This document shows positions 35,967-47,505 of a stretch of DNA of 64,000 nucleotides, piece after piece (position 1 is the stretch's first letter; each line of letters starts with the position of its first letter). The notes under the pieces were generated by a model, which was not told where the DNA came from, ran no database searches, and saw nothing but the letters and a program-made list of their open reading frames with translations. The position numbers were made by a program, and so were the translations under genes. Source of the stretch: Sipunculus nudus (Eukaryota; Annelida; Sipuncula; Golfingiida; Sipunculidae); contig CM049313.1 in the NCBI GenBank assembly GCA_026874595.1, forward strand, positions 38,840,659 through 38,904,658, in the 5' to 3' direction.

Positions 35967-37484
35967 CTCAACGGGCAGCTGGAAATTAGACGGTAAATCT
36001 AAAACTGAGAGCTGACTTTTTAATAGAATTCTAAAGTTCAAAGCTAATAGTTTACGTTTTTCAGAGTACATAGATAAGGGTTTGATTAAGATTCAAGGAT
36101 TATAGGTAAATTATGAATAGTTGAAGAAATCTTAAAAAATCGATTATCTGTTTAGGTACGTCAATCGATAATCGATTACAAACTTACTTTTTCTCGCCGC
36201 ATAGACTTTTTGTTAATTGGCTAATATAAATAAATCGAGGACACATGAATGATGTATGTTTTTCTTTGACCTTAAAAAAGGTTCCGATTTAAGTACACCA
36301 TAAAAATACGGTATATGTGAAACCACGGTACCATGGTCAAAGCCCCCCGCCCCGCAGCAACCTTTATGAAAGATTTTAATTTAGACCCATTTTGGCAGCC
36401 TGGACCGCTTTTTTCAGACCTGGGTACCGTCTTTAGGTTTTATCATTAGTCCTGGGTTTGATCCCTGCTTTTCCTAAGTCCTGGGTCCACCCCTGACCTC
36501 AACGATATACCATATCACTAATGATGGCGCCAGCCAAGGTTCTGATCAACATAACAACAGGACGCCGTTAGCTAGAAAACTGGCTCCGTACAAAAAAAAT
36601 GCTGCTAAAGACAGTAATTCAGCCGCCATGCTAATGGGCTTCAGCTAATATCTCATCAAGTGCTTCAAATATTAATTTAAAAAAGCCATCGAGAGCTTTG
36701 AAGAACCATGTTACCTTGGCCTCTTTCTTGGAAAGCCCACACTCGTTAAAAAAAGCTCTGCTGCAAATTAGGTTTATGACAAAGACTTAGTAAATTCTCA
36801 CCGCAGAAGTTATTGCAAAGAATATTTTGAGCATTCATCCAATCACCGATCAGTTATGAATTTACTGTGTGATGGAACTGTCCTAGCGCTTTCAGTGAAA
36901 ATTTCGCCGCCAAAGTATCAGGGTCATACGAAAACATAAGAAATAGTTTATAACTTTTGAAGAATATAAGAGCGATGACATATTTACCTTTTATCAGTTT
37001 TAACTTTCACACTTCCCTGACAGGTTCACTATAGTCCATGGGCCAGAACAGATATTGATACATATCTGTGTGAGATCCAGAGCAAGGCCTACAGGCCTAA
37101 TGCGAGCCTGCATGTGCAATAGGATATGCATTAGGCATAATGCTTACATGATAACATGCTTGACCATTATTGGAAAGTTCTTGATTACTTTTCAAATACA
37201 TGTATGTATGACACGTACATGTACAAAGCAAGTACTAAAACTTTTTTAACCCGAGTACAAGATTATTAGCTTGTAATAAAACACAAAATCTATTCAAAGA
37301 TACTTGTTCATGTTTCAGTGGTATGCGATGCGAGGGATGAATCGAGTATAGGCATATTATAAGACATAATCCTCAAATTTGCTAAATAACGGTGTAGTAA
37401 ACTCCAGATCCTGCTTTAAAAAATCTTTTGACCTCCCTACCTGATGACTTTTTCACGGACCAATGTTAGCCCCGACACAGAATT
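35967..37484 (+). other. Spacer, nothing firm
   Basis: A 26-nt exon-like segment with good splice signals stands at 35967-35992. A degenerate GGATCC-type element end occurs at about 36340-36500 (ending CTGGGTCCACCCCTGA). The sequence at 36500-36920 is less AT-rich and repeat-free. No coding region is supported. Confidence 0.45.
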
Positions 37485-37620
37485 TAGCTCAGCTTACTAT
37501 AAGTCATCTGAGCTATAGTTTTGGTCTATTGTCCAAATTTCGGCATACTGTTAGGTGTCCCCAAAATCTCCTGTCAAACCGTAATCCGGATCATAGCGGT
37601 TTCGTTCCTTCGAGAAATAA
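37485..37620 (+). mobile_element. Hairpin end of the dispersed element, truncated copy
   Basis: TTTAGCTCAGCTTACTATAAGTCATCTGAGCTATAG is a diverged copy of the 3522-3550 hairpin with the expected following TATAG. The microsatellite and tandem core are missing or decayed. Only the terminal part is recognisable. Confidence 0.55.
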
Positions 37621-39689
37621 AGGGGAAAAAACTCAAATTTCCATTAAAACTCATAAACACACTTCAGGGCTACCTAATATCAAATTATCTGTTTTTCTTA
37701 ATATTTACTATATATTTCCTATATATTTCCTATATACATGCCAGAAATTAAGACATATTGTGATATTTTTTTAAGTTATGGGCCCTATAAAATGCCACAT
37801 TTTTAACAATTTACCCAGGGATACACCAAGAGACTATAAAATGCTTCCGGTTTCTTGATTCTGGGGTAATTAAAATCACCTCTAAATACCCATTGTCACT
37901 GTAGCTGCATGGCCAGGCTTGAGGTTTAAAAGCTGCATTTTCAATTATAATATATACCTGAAAATGACTTGCAAATAACAGTCAATGAACATTTTTCACT
38001 TCTAATATTTTTGTGTTTATGTACTTTAATTACCTCAGGTCAGACTATCTTTATTACTTTTTAACTCCAACTGGCTCCAGTTGGAACTAAATTACTGCAA
38101 AAATAATTTATCTACGAAAGACCTCTATTATGGAATTCATAATCAAAAGCTTTACATGAAAAAGGGATGCAGTCCCCTTTGACAGATTCAGTGACATATA
38201 ATAGTTAAACCATGTCAGCTCTTTTACATGTGTGCTGACCATCTTCTACTTAAAAATTACAATCGCGTTACAAAGCTACACCTATTGATGCATGTTTTTT
38301 TCTATTGTTTAAATAATGCATTATATTTAGATGAGGGTCGCACGGTTAACATAGTTAAAAACTTGAATTGGATACCTTACAAAATTACTAATAATAATCA
38401 TAAAAATAATACATACTAACAATATTTGAAATGTTTAGTAGGAGGCCGTTTTTAATCATTAAAGCCACGCAGTTTGTTCAGACAAGTTTAAATGCTTGAT
38501 TCCTACTAATAGGGCTTTGTGGAACTTCAATATAATCTGAAAAAAATGATTTATTAGTATTAGGCAACCACAGTATATATATGACATGTCTAAAAAACGC
38601 AGAACAGCCCCATTCCCGACTATAGGGATGCGTCCCCTCTATTTTCAAATCCTGGATACGCCACTTAAATCTAAGGTTAAAAAAATAAAAATACCGAACT
38701 TTTCGACAATTTTAAGTAGGGATAAATATTAGTATCTGCCACTGATGAAAAATTCATAAAACTGCCACATTTGACATAACATCAAAAAGCTTTTTAAATA
38801 GGTTTTACCTGTCTTTTAAGACCAAATTTGTCATGATATATTCTGTATTCATGGAGTTATCAACTAAATACTGTGGAAAAGTTGATGCAGATAAAAGTTT
38901 TGATTTTTATGCATGGTCACTACATTCAAAAGCAGATAACTATTAAGCTACCACTTTGGATCAGTTATATCATCTTTAGACATGGACCTTTAAGAAAAAC
39001 CTAGTTAAGTTTTGCCACCCTGGGTGGTACCAATATGTGGCAAATGAACTCTGGGCCAATGGACTACGATGATAAAACACGCATAACTCTACCTTACGAA
39101 ACCGATGAACAATTATTTATCGTACCACGTGTTTAAAAATTTAAAACTGCCTCGTTTTATGCCTGTAGTTCACGCGTTTTGGAATAACTTGCAACTTAAT
39201 ATTAAATGACCTGCCAACCTATATATTTTTGTATTTAATATATATATTCAGATATGCCTACATATTTTAATAGATTTTCTGCCGAATATTGTCATTCTGC
39301 TTGATATTCCAATATAGCTATCAGTTCAACCAAATGATTTTAGTTGTCTTATAGTAAACATAGTCATTTCTTGTTAGTTAAGGTTATATACCTTGAGTGT
39401 CTTTCATCTATCTTCCAAACTGTAAACACATCAATTAATTTTATTATCATGTTGTTAATTATATTGAATGTGCATGCATTTTGCTACTAGACCAGGGCCC
39501 CGATTATAACAGCAGTACCCCTTCTGGCACGGGTTAACCTTAAAAAAAAAATAATAATAATAATCCATATTTGTAATACAAGAGAAATTGAAAAATGTAT
39601 TAGTTTTGATATGATCATTATCACTTGTTAATATCATTATCAAGTTGTTAATATATATACAAGCCAAACAACAAAACAACAAGTGACTA
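37621..39689 (+). other. Spacer, nothing recognised
   Basis: Very AT-rich. A GGATCC-type element remnant ends at about 38664 (AATCCTGGATACGCCAC). No coding signal. Confidence 0.5.
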
Positions 39690-40300
39690 AATGGTCATCA
39701 CGCTCAGCCGACTGACATATTGACCATATGTCCTTGCACAGACATCTATAAGCCCCATAGCTCAAAGAATATGGATTATAGAGACTTGATTTTAGGTTTC
39801 CAAAGAGATTTTCATCGACCTCCCTGGATGTCAAATTATAAGATTCTATGTCAAATGGGTACGACTTGTGCCCTGTTAACGTACAACCGCATTTTTGAAG
39901 ATCTCAAAATAGAGAAAAAAAACCATAACAAGAAGAAAAAATTCAGATGGTGCCACAAGTCTACAGAAACTGATGAAACACTCAGTGATCAATATGCATG
40001 CTAAGAATCATGGTAATCAATATATAAGTTGTTTAGATACTGTAGCTTTGTATCAATTTTTTCGATTTATATGGGGGAGGGGGGGGACTTACCTCGGAGG
40101 ATATGGGAAACAGAGACATAATTTCAGGTTTCTAAGGAGATTTTTAAATGGGCCTCCCTGGATTTCAGGTAAGAAGATTCTAGGTTAATGGTTACGATTT
40201 GTGCCCTGTTAACGGACGGACAGACGGACAGACAGACGGTTGACGGACAAAGACTGATCGCTATAGCTCAGATAACTTTCAGACAGCTGAGTTAAAAAAT
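39690..40300 (-). mobile_element. Reversed copy of the hairpin-ended element with two core units
   Basis: In reverse orientation it holds two units (CTGTTAAC markers near 39877 and 40206; ACTTGTGCCCTGTTAAC and GATTTGTGCCCTGTTAACG), the GACGGACA microsatellite at 40215-40250 and the terminal palindrome ending AGACAGCTGAGTTAAAAA. Because the structure is complete at this end and the core has only two units, core copy number clearly varies between copies. Confidence 0.75.
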
Positions 40301-40429
40301 GTAATTTAAATTAAAATATGTAGGAAAATAATTCGCAAATAGTGGAATCCCTACTGAAATATCGCATTTCACTCATTTCATATCTGCTTAGGCGCAACTA
40401 GTAGAGAAAAATGAACTTGTTATATTTAA

Positions 40430-41000
40430 TATGCGAGTTATTAATCCTTATACTGAAGTAAGGTAGGTTATTTACTCTTACATTGAAGTAAGGTAGGTTA
40501 TAAACTCTAATACCGAGGTAAGGTAGGTTATAAACTACTATACGGAAGTAAGGTAGGTTATAAACTCTTATACCGAAGTAAGGTAGGTTATTTACTCTTA
40601 CATTGAAGTAAGGTAGGTTATAAACTCTAATACCGAGGTAAGGTAGATTATAAACTACTATACGAAGTAAGGTAGGTTATAAACTCTTATACCGAAGTAA
40701 GGTAGGTTATTTACTCTTACATTGAAGTAAGGTAGGTTATAAACTCTAATACCGAGGTAAGGTAGATTATAAACTACTATACGGAAGTAAGGTAGGTTAT
40801 AAACTCTTATACCGAAGTAAGGTAGGTTATTTACTCTTACATTGAAGTAAGGTAGGTTATCAACTCTAATACCGAGGTAAGGTAGGTTATAAACTACTAT
40901 ACGGAAGTAAGGTAGGTTATAAACTCTTATACCGAAGTAAGGTAGGTTGTAAACTCTTAAACCGAAGTAAGGTAGGTAATAAACACTTATACTGAAGTAT
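40430..41000. repeat. 30-bp minisatellite with 120-bp higher-order period
   Basis: About 19 units of GAAGTAAGGTAGGTTA-TAAACTCTTATACC type. Four variants (TTTACTCTTACATTG, TAAACTCTAATACCG-AGG, TAAACTACTATACGG, TAAACTCTTATACCG) repeat in the same order near 40470, 40590, 40709 and 40829, which gives a 120-bp higher-order unit. The array ends abruptly at about 41000. Confidence 0.9.
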
Positions 41001-41519
41001 CCTCAAACATGAAACACAATCAAACAATCACACGCAAAACAAAAGCTGCACCGTGAGCTCTCCTGAAAACTTTGTCTGTCTTTCAGGTCTTTTTTTATCC
41101 AAATGTAAAATAGGAAGCCACTATCCTGCACTGAAATATATAAAATCCGGTACACTGTATGAATTACAATTATACAGTTGTATTTGATAAATGAATACAA
41201 AAAAATAAATTTTCATAACGTCAAATCAGAGTCAGACAACACAAATCCTGAATTCGTATGCGGATGAAAACGCTAAGCTAATTTGTTCCTATATCCTTCT
41301 TATATCCTTCCGCCAGCGATAAAAAAATAATACATATATATTTTAATAATTCAATTGAGGATGTCTATTGCTGAATATTTTAGTAAACAGAATAGGCGGA
41401 AAACCTAAAAAGCTTGAGCTGTTCAGTACTGTTTCGTAATTTGGTGACCAGTGTATTTGTTGATAAATAATGAAATGTTAGTGGAAATAGTCTTTTAACC
41501 ATACGTTATCTCACAATAC
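41001..41519 (+). other. Spacer, nothing recognised
   Basis: Unique AT-rich sequence between two minisatellites. Confidence 0.6.
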
Positions 41520-41890
41520 AACTCATTTCGCGATATTACACTCACGATACGATATATCTCGCGATATGACAGTCACGATACGATACATCTGGAGCTATAA
41601 CAATCACGATACGATACATATTACTAACAAAAGTCACGATATGACACATCTCACACTCATGATTCGATACATATCACGATATCACATTCACGATACGATA
41701 CATCTCGTATTACACTCACGATACGATACATCTCATATTACACTCACGATACGATACATCTCGCGATATTACACTCACGATACGATACATCTGGCGATAT
41801 TACATTCACGATACGAAACAACTGGCGATAATACAGCCACGATGCGATACATGTCACGATACCACACTCAAAATACGATGTGCAATACTA
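41520..41890. repeat. CGATA-rich minisatellite, unit about 30 bp
   Basis: Repeats of CACGATACGATACATCTCGC followed by GATATTACACT, about eleven copies, with CpG kept at TACGATACG and TCTCGCGATAT. A long open frame runs through it on the + strand (41566-41982) only because units rarely contain stops; no protein is inferred. Confidence 0.85.
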
Positions 41891-41911
41891 TATATTTATT
41901 AAAGTATAGAA

Positions 41912-42066
41912 GCCGATCCGGGAGGGAAGGTCCAGGGGTTCCCCTTTTTTTCAGCCGCCGCAACCTTTTTGTTAAGGGTTAAGACATATTTTTGTCATAA
42001 GTCTAGCTGGGTTGACCCCCCCCCCCCCCTCCTTCCCCTTTTTTCGAAATCCTGGACCCGCCCCTG
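41912..42066. mobile_element. Small GGATCC-type inverted-repeat element
   Basis: Framed by GCCGATCCGGGAGGGAAG and AAATCCTGGACCCGCCCCTG, with internal C-runs and a CAGCCGCCGCAACC segment shared with the dispersed family at 57355 and 60307. Same class of ends as 11671-11872. Confidence 0.5.
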
Positions 42067-45000
42067 AAGTAGTATATGAGTTGAGATTCCAATCCATAGC
42101 TCTGCTTTGCATAAGTTCGTAATGCCCCCGAACACCATTCATAATTAATGCTTGAAGAAACTGACCCTTTAAATGGTTTGACTGTGCAGCGGATAACCAA
42201 ACAAATGCAAGTGACCTGATTTCTTGTCAATGCTGTTTCAACTAACACGTGCTGGGCCGCTGATTATTAATAAATTCCTAAATATCAACATTTAATATCG
42301 CTCTTCAACATATTGTTTTTGGAATATCTGACATATAAATACGACATTTGACTTTGTATTGCGATGTGTTGGTGCACTAGGGAATTTTTAAAGCCTTAAT
42401 TCTAGCCGCAAAGACATCAGCTGTAGAGAGCCATACGTGAGATCAAAGCTACAGGTGAATATGTAGAGATCAGGCCTGGCGGAAATGAATCTCTGATTTA
42501 AATTGTGCCACATGCTATAATACATACTTTTGAATTATAGGTTGTTGTTAATCCCTTAAATAAAATTCCTAATTCGGAATATCTAATAATAAAACCTGCA
42601 TAAATCACTTGACCGTTAAACCTTCAGTCTAGGAACACTTATTTATTCTGCTTATTGCATATTCCCCGTGGAAATTGGCTCCTACCAAAGCTAAATGACC
42701 AAAAATAACAAAACTACGGGTAGATTTTCTACAGCAGAAGGTCAGCCCTCCTCCCCCTCGGGCTCTCATTTAACTAAAACAAATTATCATCACTGTCTCA
42801 TACATCAATTGTGATTTAATTGATATAATGACTTAATAGTCTGGCCTATAGATGAATTATCGATTGTAAACAGGAGATGAAACTCAGGGTTATCATTTAA
42901 CGTCATTCACATCACGGACGTGCACATGATGCCCAGCCATGCTGGTCTAGGGGATTGAGTCCGTCCGTCTGTTCATCCTTTAACTGGGGAAAGGCTATAA
43001 GGCTATAATGTTATAAAGAAAAACTTACAAGGAAGGACTCCATAAAAGCTAAACCCATGTCACTGTGGCCCCATTTCCTTGAAACCTGGACCGACAAGAC
43101 CATATTCATTTTATAATCGACACATTTTTAATACTAAACATTGAATTTTTCCAATCTTTCCAAGTGTCTCATTCAACTCCATCTGTGTACACGAGAAGTC
43201 GGACTCTTAGGGTGGTCATATTACACTGATACTTCAGCCACTAGTCCCTGATGGTGGTTAGGGTGAAAACTGGATATATAAATACGATTTCCATTAGTTT
43301 ATGCCAATATAACACACAACTTAACACATTTCATCGGATGAGTGGTGTATAAAGTCGCCTCGCTTCAATCAACACACCATGCCGTGATGTATAACCAGTC
43401 TCATTGGAAGACAAAAATAAACTAATGTTAATTATTGAATTATAAGAAAACTTTCTTTCTACACTGGTACTGTGTCTTATTGGCTGACAACAAAATATTA
43501 GGTTTACAACAAAGATTACAGGAGGCTGAAAGTCTATTGACATATCAAAAATATGACTGATCGATAACCAGGTCCCCAAGGTGTTCTCAGAGTGAGACAA
43601 TAGAATCATTTGTCGGACAGAAGAAGACATTTTTCTGCTGTGTAGAATCTTTGGCTTGACGTTAATGGTTTTTATAGGCTGAACACGCATAAATGAGAAA
43701 CAACAATCATTGGCTTATACGTTATATTTTTATGTAAAAAGAGGTAATTTACGAATCTTTGGGGGCGTAGAAATTTAATATTTCTCAGTTGTATATGTGC
43801 CGCTGTGGTTTAGTTATGGGTCTATAGGTAAGCTGGGTGGCGCTTCCAAAGCGACTCTAACTCTCAGTACATCACGGATGTCAGCAAAATCCAATTAGGG
43901 CAAGAAGTGAGAAATCCCTCAGGTGTAGTAAAAATATCATCCTCAGCTGTTAAAACAATTTTCGTGTAAAAAGGGAGCCCGCATAATGTTATGTATCAGA
44001 TTTCGTCCCATAATATATAGCATTTTTTTTAACTAGGGCTTCGATGTACTATTCACCATGAAGACATTTTGACTCCTCTTTGGGCATGCTATTTAGAAAG
44101 ATGTTTTGTAAATTCAGAAGGCGAGCGGCGAGTGCCATATTTCACGGTCGGAAGGAATTTTAACTTATATATTTCCTTTCATTTGGTTCGGTATCCCAGT
44201 CTGTGTTTTCAAAATGTTGCTGATTATTTCTGTGTAATGGCATGGAAAATCAATTAGGAGATGGAAGTATTTTATCATTACGTTTTCTGCGGATCTATAT
44301 TCTGTGATAACGAAATTGTTTCCATGTATTTTTGCTACTTTCTGTTAGGTCTGGTTTTATTTTATTTTTTCTTCTAATACTAGCAGTAACCCGCAATTTG
44401 GATATGGGACATCCGAATTTTAATGTGTACACAAAATGAGAGACCCCATGAAGGGTTTCGAGAAACTGGAAGATTTGAACTGGTCAGGGTTCGATATGGG
44501 TACTGGAATGCCACAGGAAACTATTCCGAGTACGTCGTCAAGACAAGAATCTATCGGCTGAGACAGTTTGGTGGCACGGGGACGTGTATTCGCAAAAGTT
44601 TAAAACAGAATTACGCTTTTTTGGACAACGCCCAAACTCAAATGATAGAAGGATACGGTTTCAGATAAAGTCGTTGTTCATGTGTGCTTGATCTGTGTTA
44701 ATTTCGTGTGTGTCAATAATTTGGCGAGGAGAAAATCCATATGATGTACATGGATTCAACGGATATGATACTCAGCTCTTTCTACCGTGCACTTTTTAAT
44801 AATCGGGTATATACATAAAGCCTTGAGGTAAAAAAAACATATCTCAAATTCCAATAGGTCTTGCATTAAGCCGAGTCTATTTCCTTACTGAAAAAATACA
44901 TAAATTTCTATTTATTTTATCGCAAGAAGAAGTAGAGCGTGTAATTTTTGATAAACTGTCAGGACTGTTATTTCCTCGGCACTCTCGACTCTGCAGTCAC

Positions 45001-45355
45001 GTCAGCAACTAGAATACCACGTAACAAGAAAACATATACAGGCTGTGGTATGACAACCTGATAATCCCGCTAAAACCTTGCTATAACAAGCAGCGGTCAC
45101 ACGACGATGTCTTGGATGCCTGTAGTGTATGAACGCTGCGTGAGGAGCGGAATATAAATTCAAAAGTAAAACAATATTTGTTTGGGCCAATTTGCTTGGT
45201 TAAAAAACAATGACGCATTTTTTTTTAGTTTCACAGTAAATTTTTTTTTTCGCGCGTAGAGCCTAGTCCATGTGCAGCATAAAATTAATACAAGTGTGGT
45301 AGACATGATTTAAAAAAATATAAGAACCTATCCTTGCATTCAGACGGTTATGGAA
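42067..45355 (+). other. Spacer, no gene recognised
   Basis: Mixed AT-rich sequence. Open frames at 43331-43690 (- strand, 119 codons) and 44423-44668 (+ strand, 81 codons) show no domain, no clear splice context and no biased composition that would support a call. Confidence 0.5.
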
Positions 45356-47019
45356 CCCGATAAATATAAACAAATTGCGTTATTTAACTACAGGCTCATG
45401 AACCATGAGACTCGGCTAAATCTGACAGATAAATTTAAACAAATCGCGTTATTTAACTAAAGGCTCATGAACCATGAGGCTCGGCTTAATCTGACAAATA
45501 AATATAAACAAATCGCGTTATTTAACTACAGGCTCATGAACCATGGGGCTCGGCTAAATCTGACAAATAAATATAAACCAATCGCGTTATTTAACTACAG
45601 GCTCATGAACCATGGGGCTCGACTTAATCTGACAGATAAATATAAACCAATCGCGTTATTTAACTACAGGCTCATGAACCATGGGGCTCGACTTAATCTG
45701 ACAGATAAATATAAACAAATTGCGTTATTTAACTACAGGCTCATGAACCATGAGGCTGAGCTTAATCTGACAGATAAATTTAAACAAATTGCGTTATTTA
45801 ACTACAGGCTCATGAACCATGAGGCTCGGCTAAATCTGACAGATAAATATAAACAAATTGCGTTATTTAACTACAGGCTCATGAACCATGAGGCTTTGCT
45901 TAATCTGACAGATAAATTTAAACAAATTGCGTTATTTAACTACAGGCTCATGAACCATGAGGCTCGGCTTAATCTGACAGATAAATATAAACCAATTGCG
46001 TTATTTAACTACAGGCTCATGAACCATGAGGCTGAGCTTAATCTGACAGATAAATTTAAAAAAATCGCGTTATTTAACTAAAGGCTCATGAACCATGAGG
46101 CTCGGCTAAATCTGACAAATAAATATAAACAAATCGCGTTATTTAACTACAGGCTCATGAACCATGGGGCTCGGCTAAATCTGACAAATAAATATAAACC
46201 AATCGCGTTATCTAACTACAGGCTCATGAACCATGGGGCTCGACTTAATCTGACAGATAAATATAAACCAATCGCGTTATTTAACTACAGGCTCATGAAC
46301 CATGGGGCTCGACTTAATCTGACAGATAAATATAAACAAATTGCGTTATTTAACTACAGGCTCATGAACCATGAGGCTGAGCTTAATCTGACAGATAAAT
46401 TTAAACAAATTGCGTTATTTAACTACAGGCTCATGAACCATGAGGCTCGGCTTAATCTGACAGATAAATATAAACAAATTGCGTTATTTAACTACAGGCT
46501 CATGAACCATGAGGCTGAGCTTAATCTGACAGATAAATTTAAACAAATTGCGTTATTTAAGTACAGGCTCATGAACCATGAGGCTCGGCTTAATCTGACA
46601 GATAAATATAAACCAATTGCGTTATTTAACTACAGGCTCATGAACCATGGGGCTCGGCTAAATCTGACAAATTAATATAAACAAATCGCGTTATTTAACT
46701 ACAGGCTCATGAACCATGAGGCTCGACTTAATCTGACAGATAAATATAAACAAATCGCGTTATTTAACTACAGGCTCATGAACCATGAGGCTCGGCTAAA
46801 TCTGACAGATAAATATAAACAAATCGCGTTATTTATCTACAGGCTCATGAACCATGAGGCTCGACTTAATCTGGCAGATAAATATAAACAAATCGCGTTA
46901 TTTAACTACAGGCTCCTGAACCACGAGGCTCTGCTAAATCTGACTGATAAATATGAACAAATCGCGTTATTTAACTACAGGCTCATGAACCATGAGGTTC
47001 GGCTAAATCTGACATATTA
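45356..47019. repeat. 69-bp minisatellite, frame-preserving, with a nine-unit higher-order repeat
   Basis: About 24 units of 69 bp (AGGCTCATGAACCATGAGGC, TCGGCTTAATCTGACAGATA, AATATAAACAAATTGCGTTA, TTTAACTAC). Since 69 is 23 codons, the + strand reads MNHEARLNLTDKYKQIALFN with YRL linking the units, in long open runs of 204, 195 and 103 codons. The runs are broken by single changes to stop (TAAAGG at about 45459 and 46080, AATTAATA at about 46670). Units 45459-46079 and 46080-46700 repeat as a block of nine (621 bp). Whether it is ever translated is unknown; it has no promoter or splice context that I can see. Confidence 0.93.
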
Positions 47020-47414
47020 ACAAGAGATATTACAAACATCTAGTTCAACGGGACTTTTTTTGTTTCAAGGAATGTTTTACCAGAATTTGACTATTTTTTT
47101 ACTTTGAATTCCTGAATATACAGTAGAGTAGCTGTCACATGGCAAGTTTCTAGATCTGACTGAGTTCTTAGATCTGTCGTGGTAACGGACGGGAAAGACA
47201 GACCACCATTTATCCAGTGCAAAGGGAGAGTTGTTTTCCAATATTATCGGCTGAATACAGTGAAGCACATTGGCGAGGAAAATGACTTGATAAAAAAAAC
47301 TTGAGTGAAGAAAAAAAAACCTTTAATGTCTGGATTAGCTTGCGTGTCACGTGTCTTACTTTTCCTGGAAGATATTTAACGAGTTGTTGCACCTGTGATG
47401 GTTCCTTCCCTCAG
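47020..47414 (+). other. Spacer after the 69-bp array
   Basis: Unique sequence, no feature recognised except a pyrimidine-rich stretch ending ccttccctcag at 47414. Confidence 0.5.
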
Positions 47415-47505
47415 CGTGTGTGATGGACGTTGTCGGAGTGGCAGCCTCCGGGGAACATAGAGTTACCTGCTACAATGCTGTGTTTTTATGAAGTTATACA
47501 ATAAA
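47415..47505 (+). other. Possible terminal exon with AATAAA (unassigned)
   Basis: After ccttccctcag the sequence reads CVMDVVGVAASGEHRVTCYN and AVFL, then TGA at 47489-47491 and AATAAA at 47500-47505. The acceptor is strong and the polyadenylation signal is close, but the peptide is short and unknown, so this is only a candidate. Confidence 0.18.

Noticed and set aside
41566-41982. Protein encoded by the CGATA array (138 codons)
   Set aside because: Unit length is not a constant multiple of three and the frame is His/Thr/Ile low-complexity; it is open only because the repeat lacks stops.
43331-43690. 119-codon open frame on the minus strand
   Set aside because: No motif, no exon signals, AT-driven composition.
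44423-44668. 81-codon open frame with protein-like composition
   Set aside because: No recognised domain and no clear acceptor in the right place; kept only as a remark.
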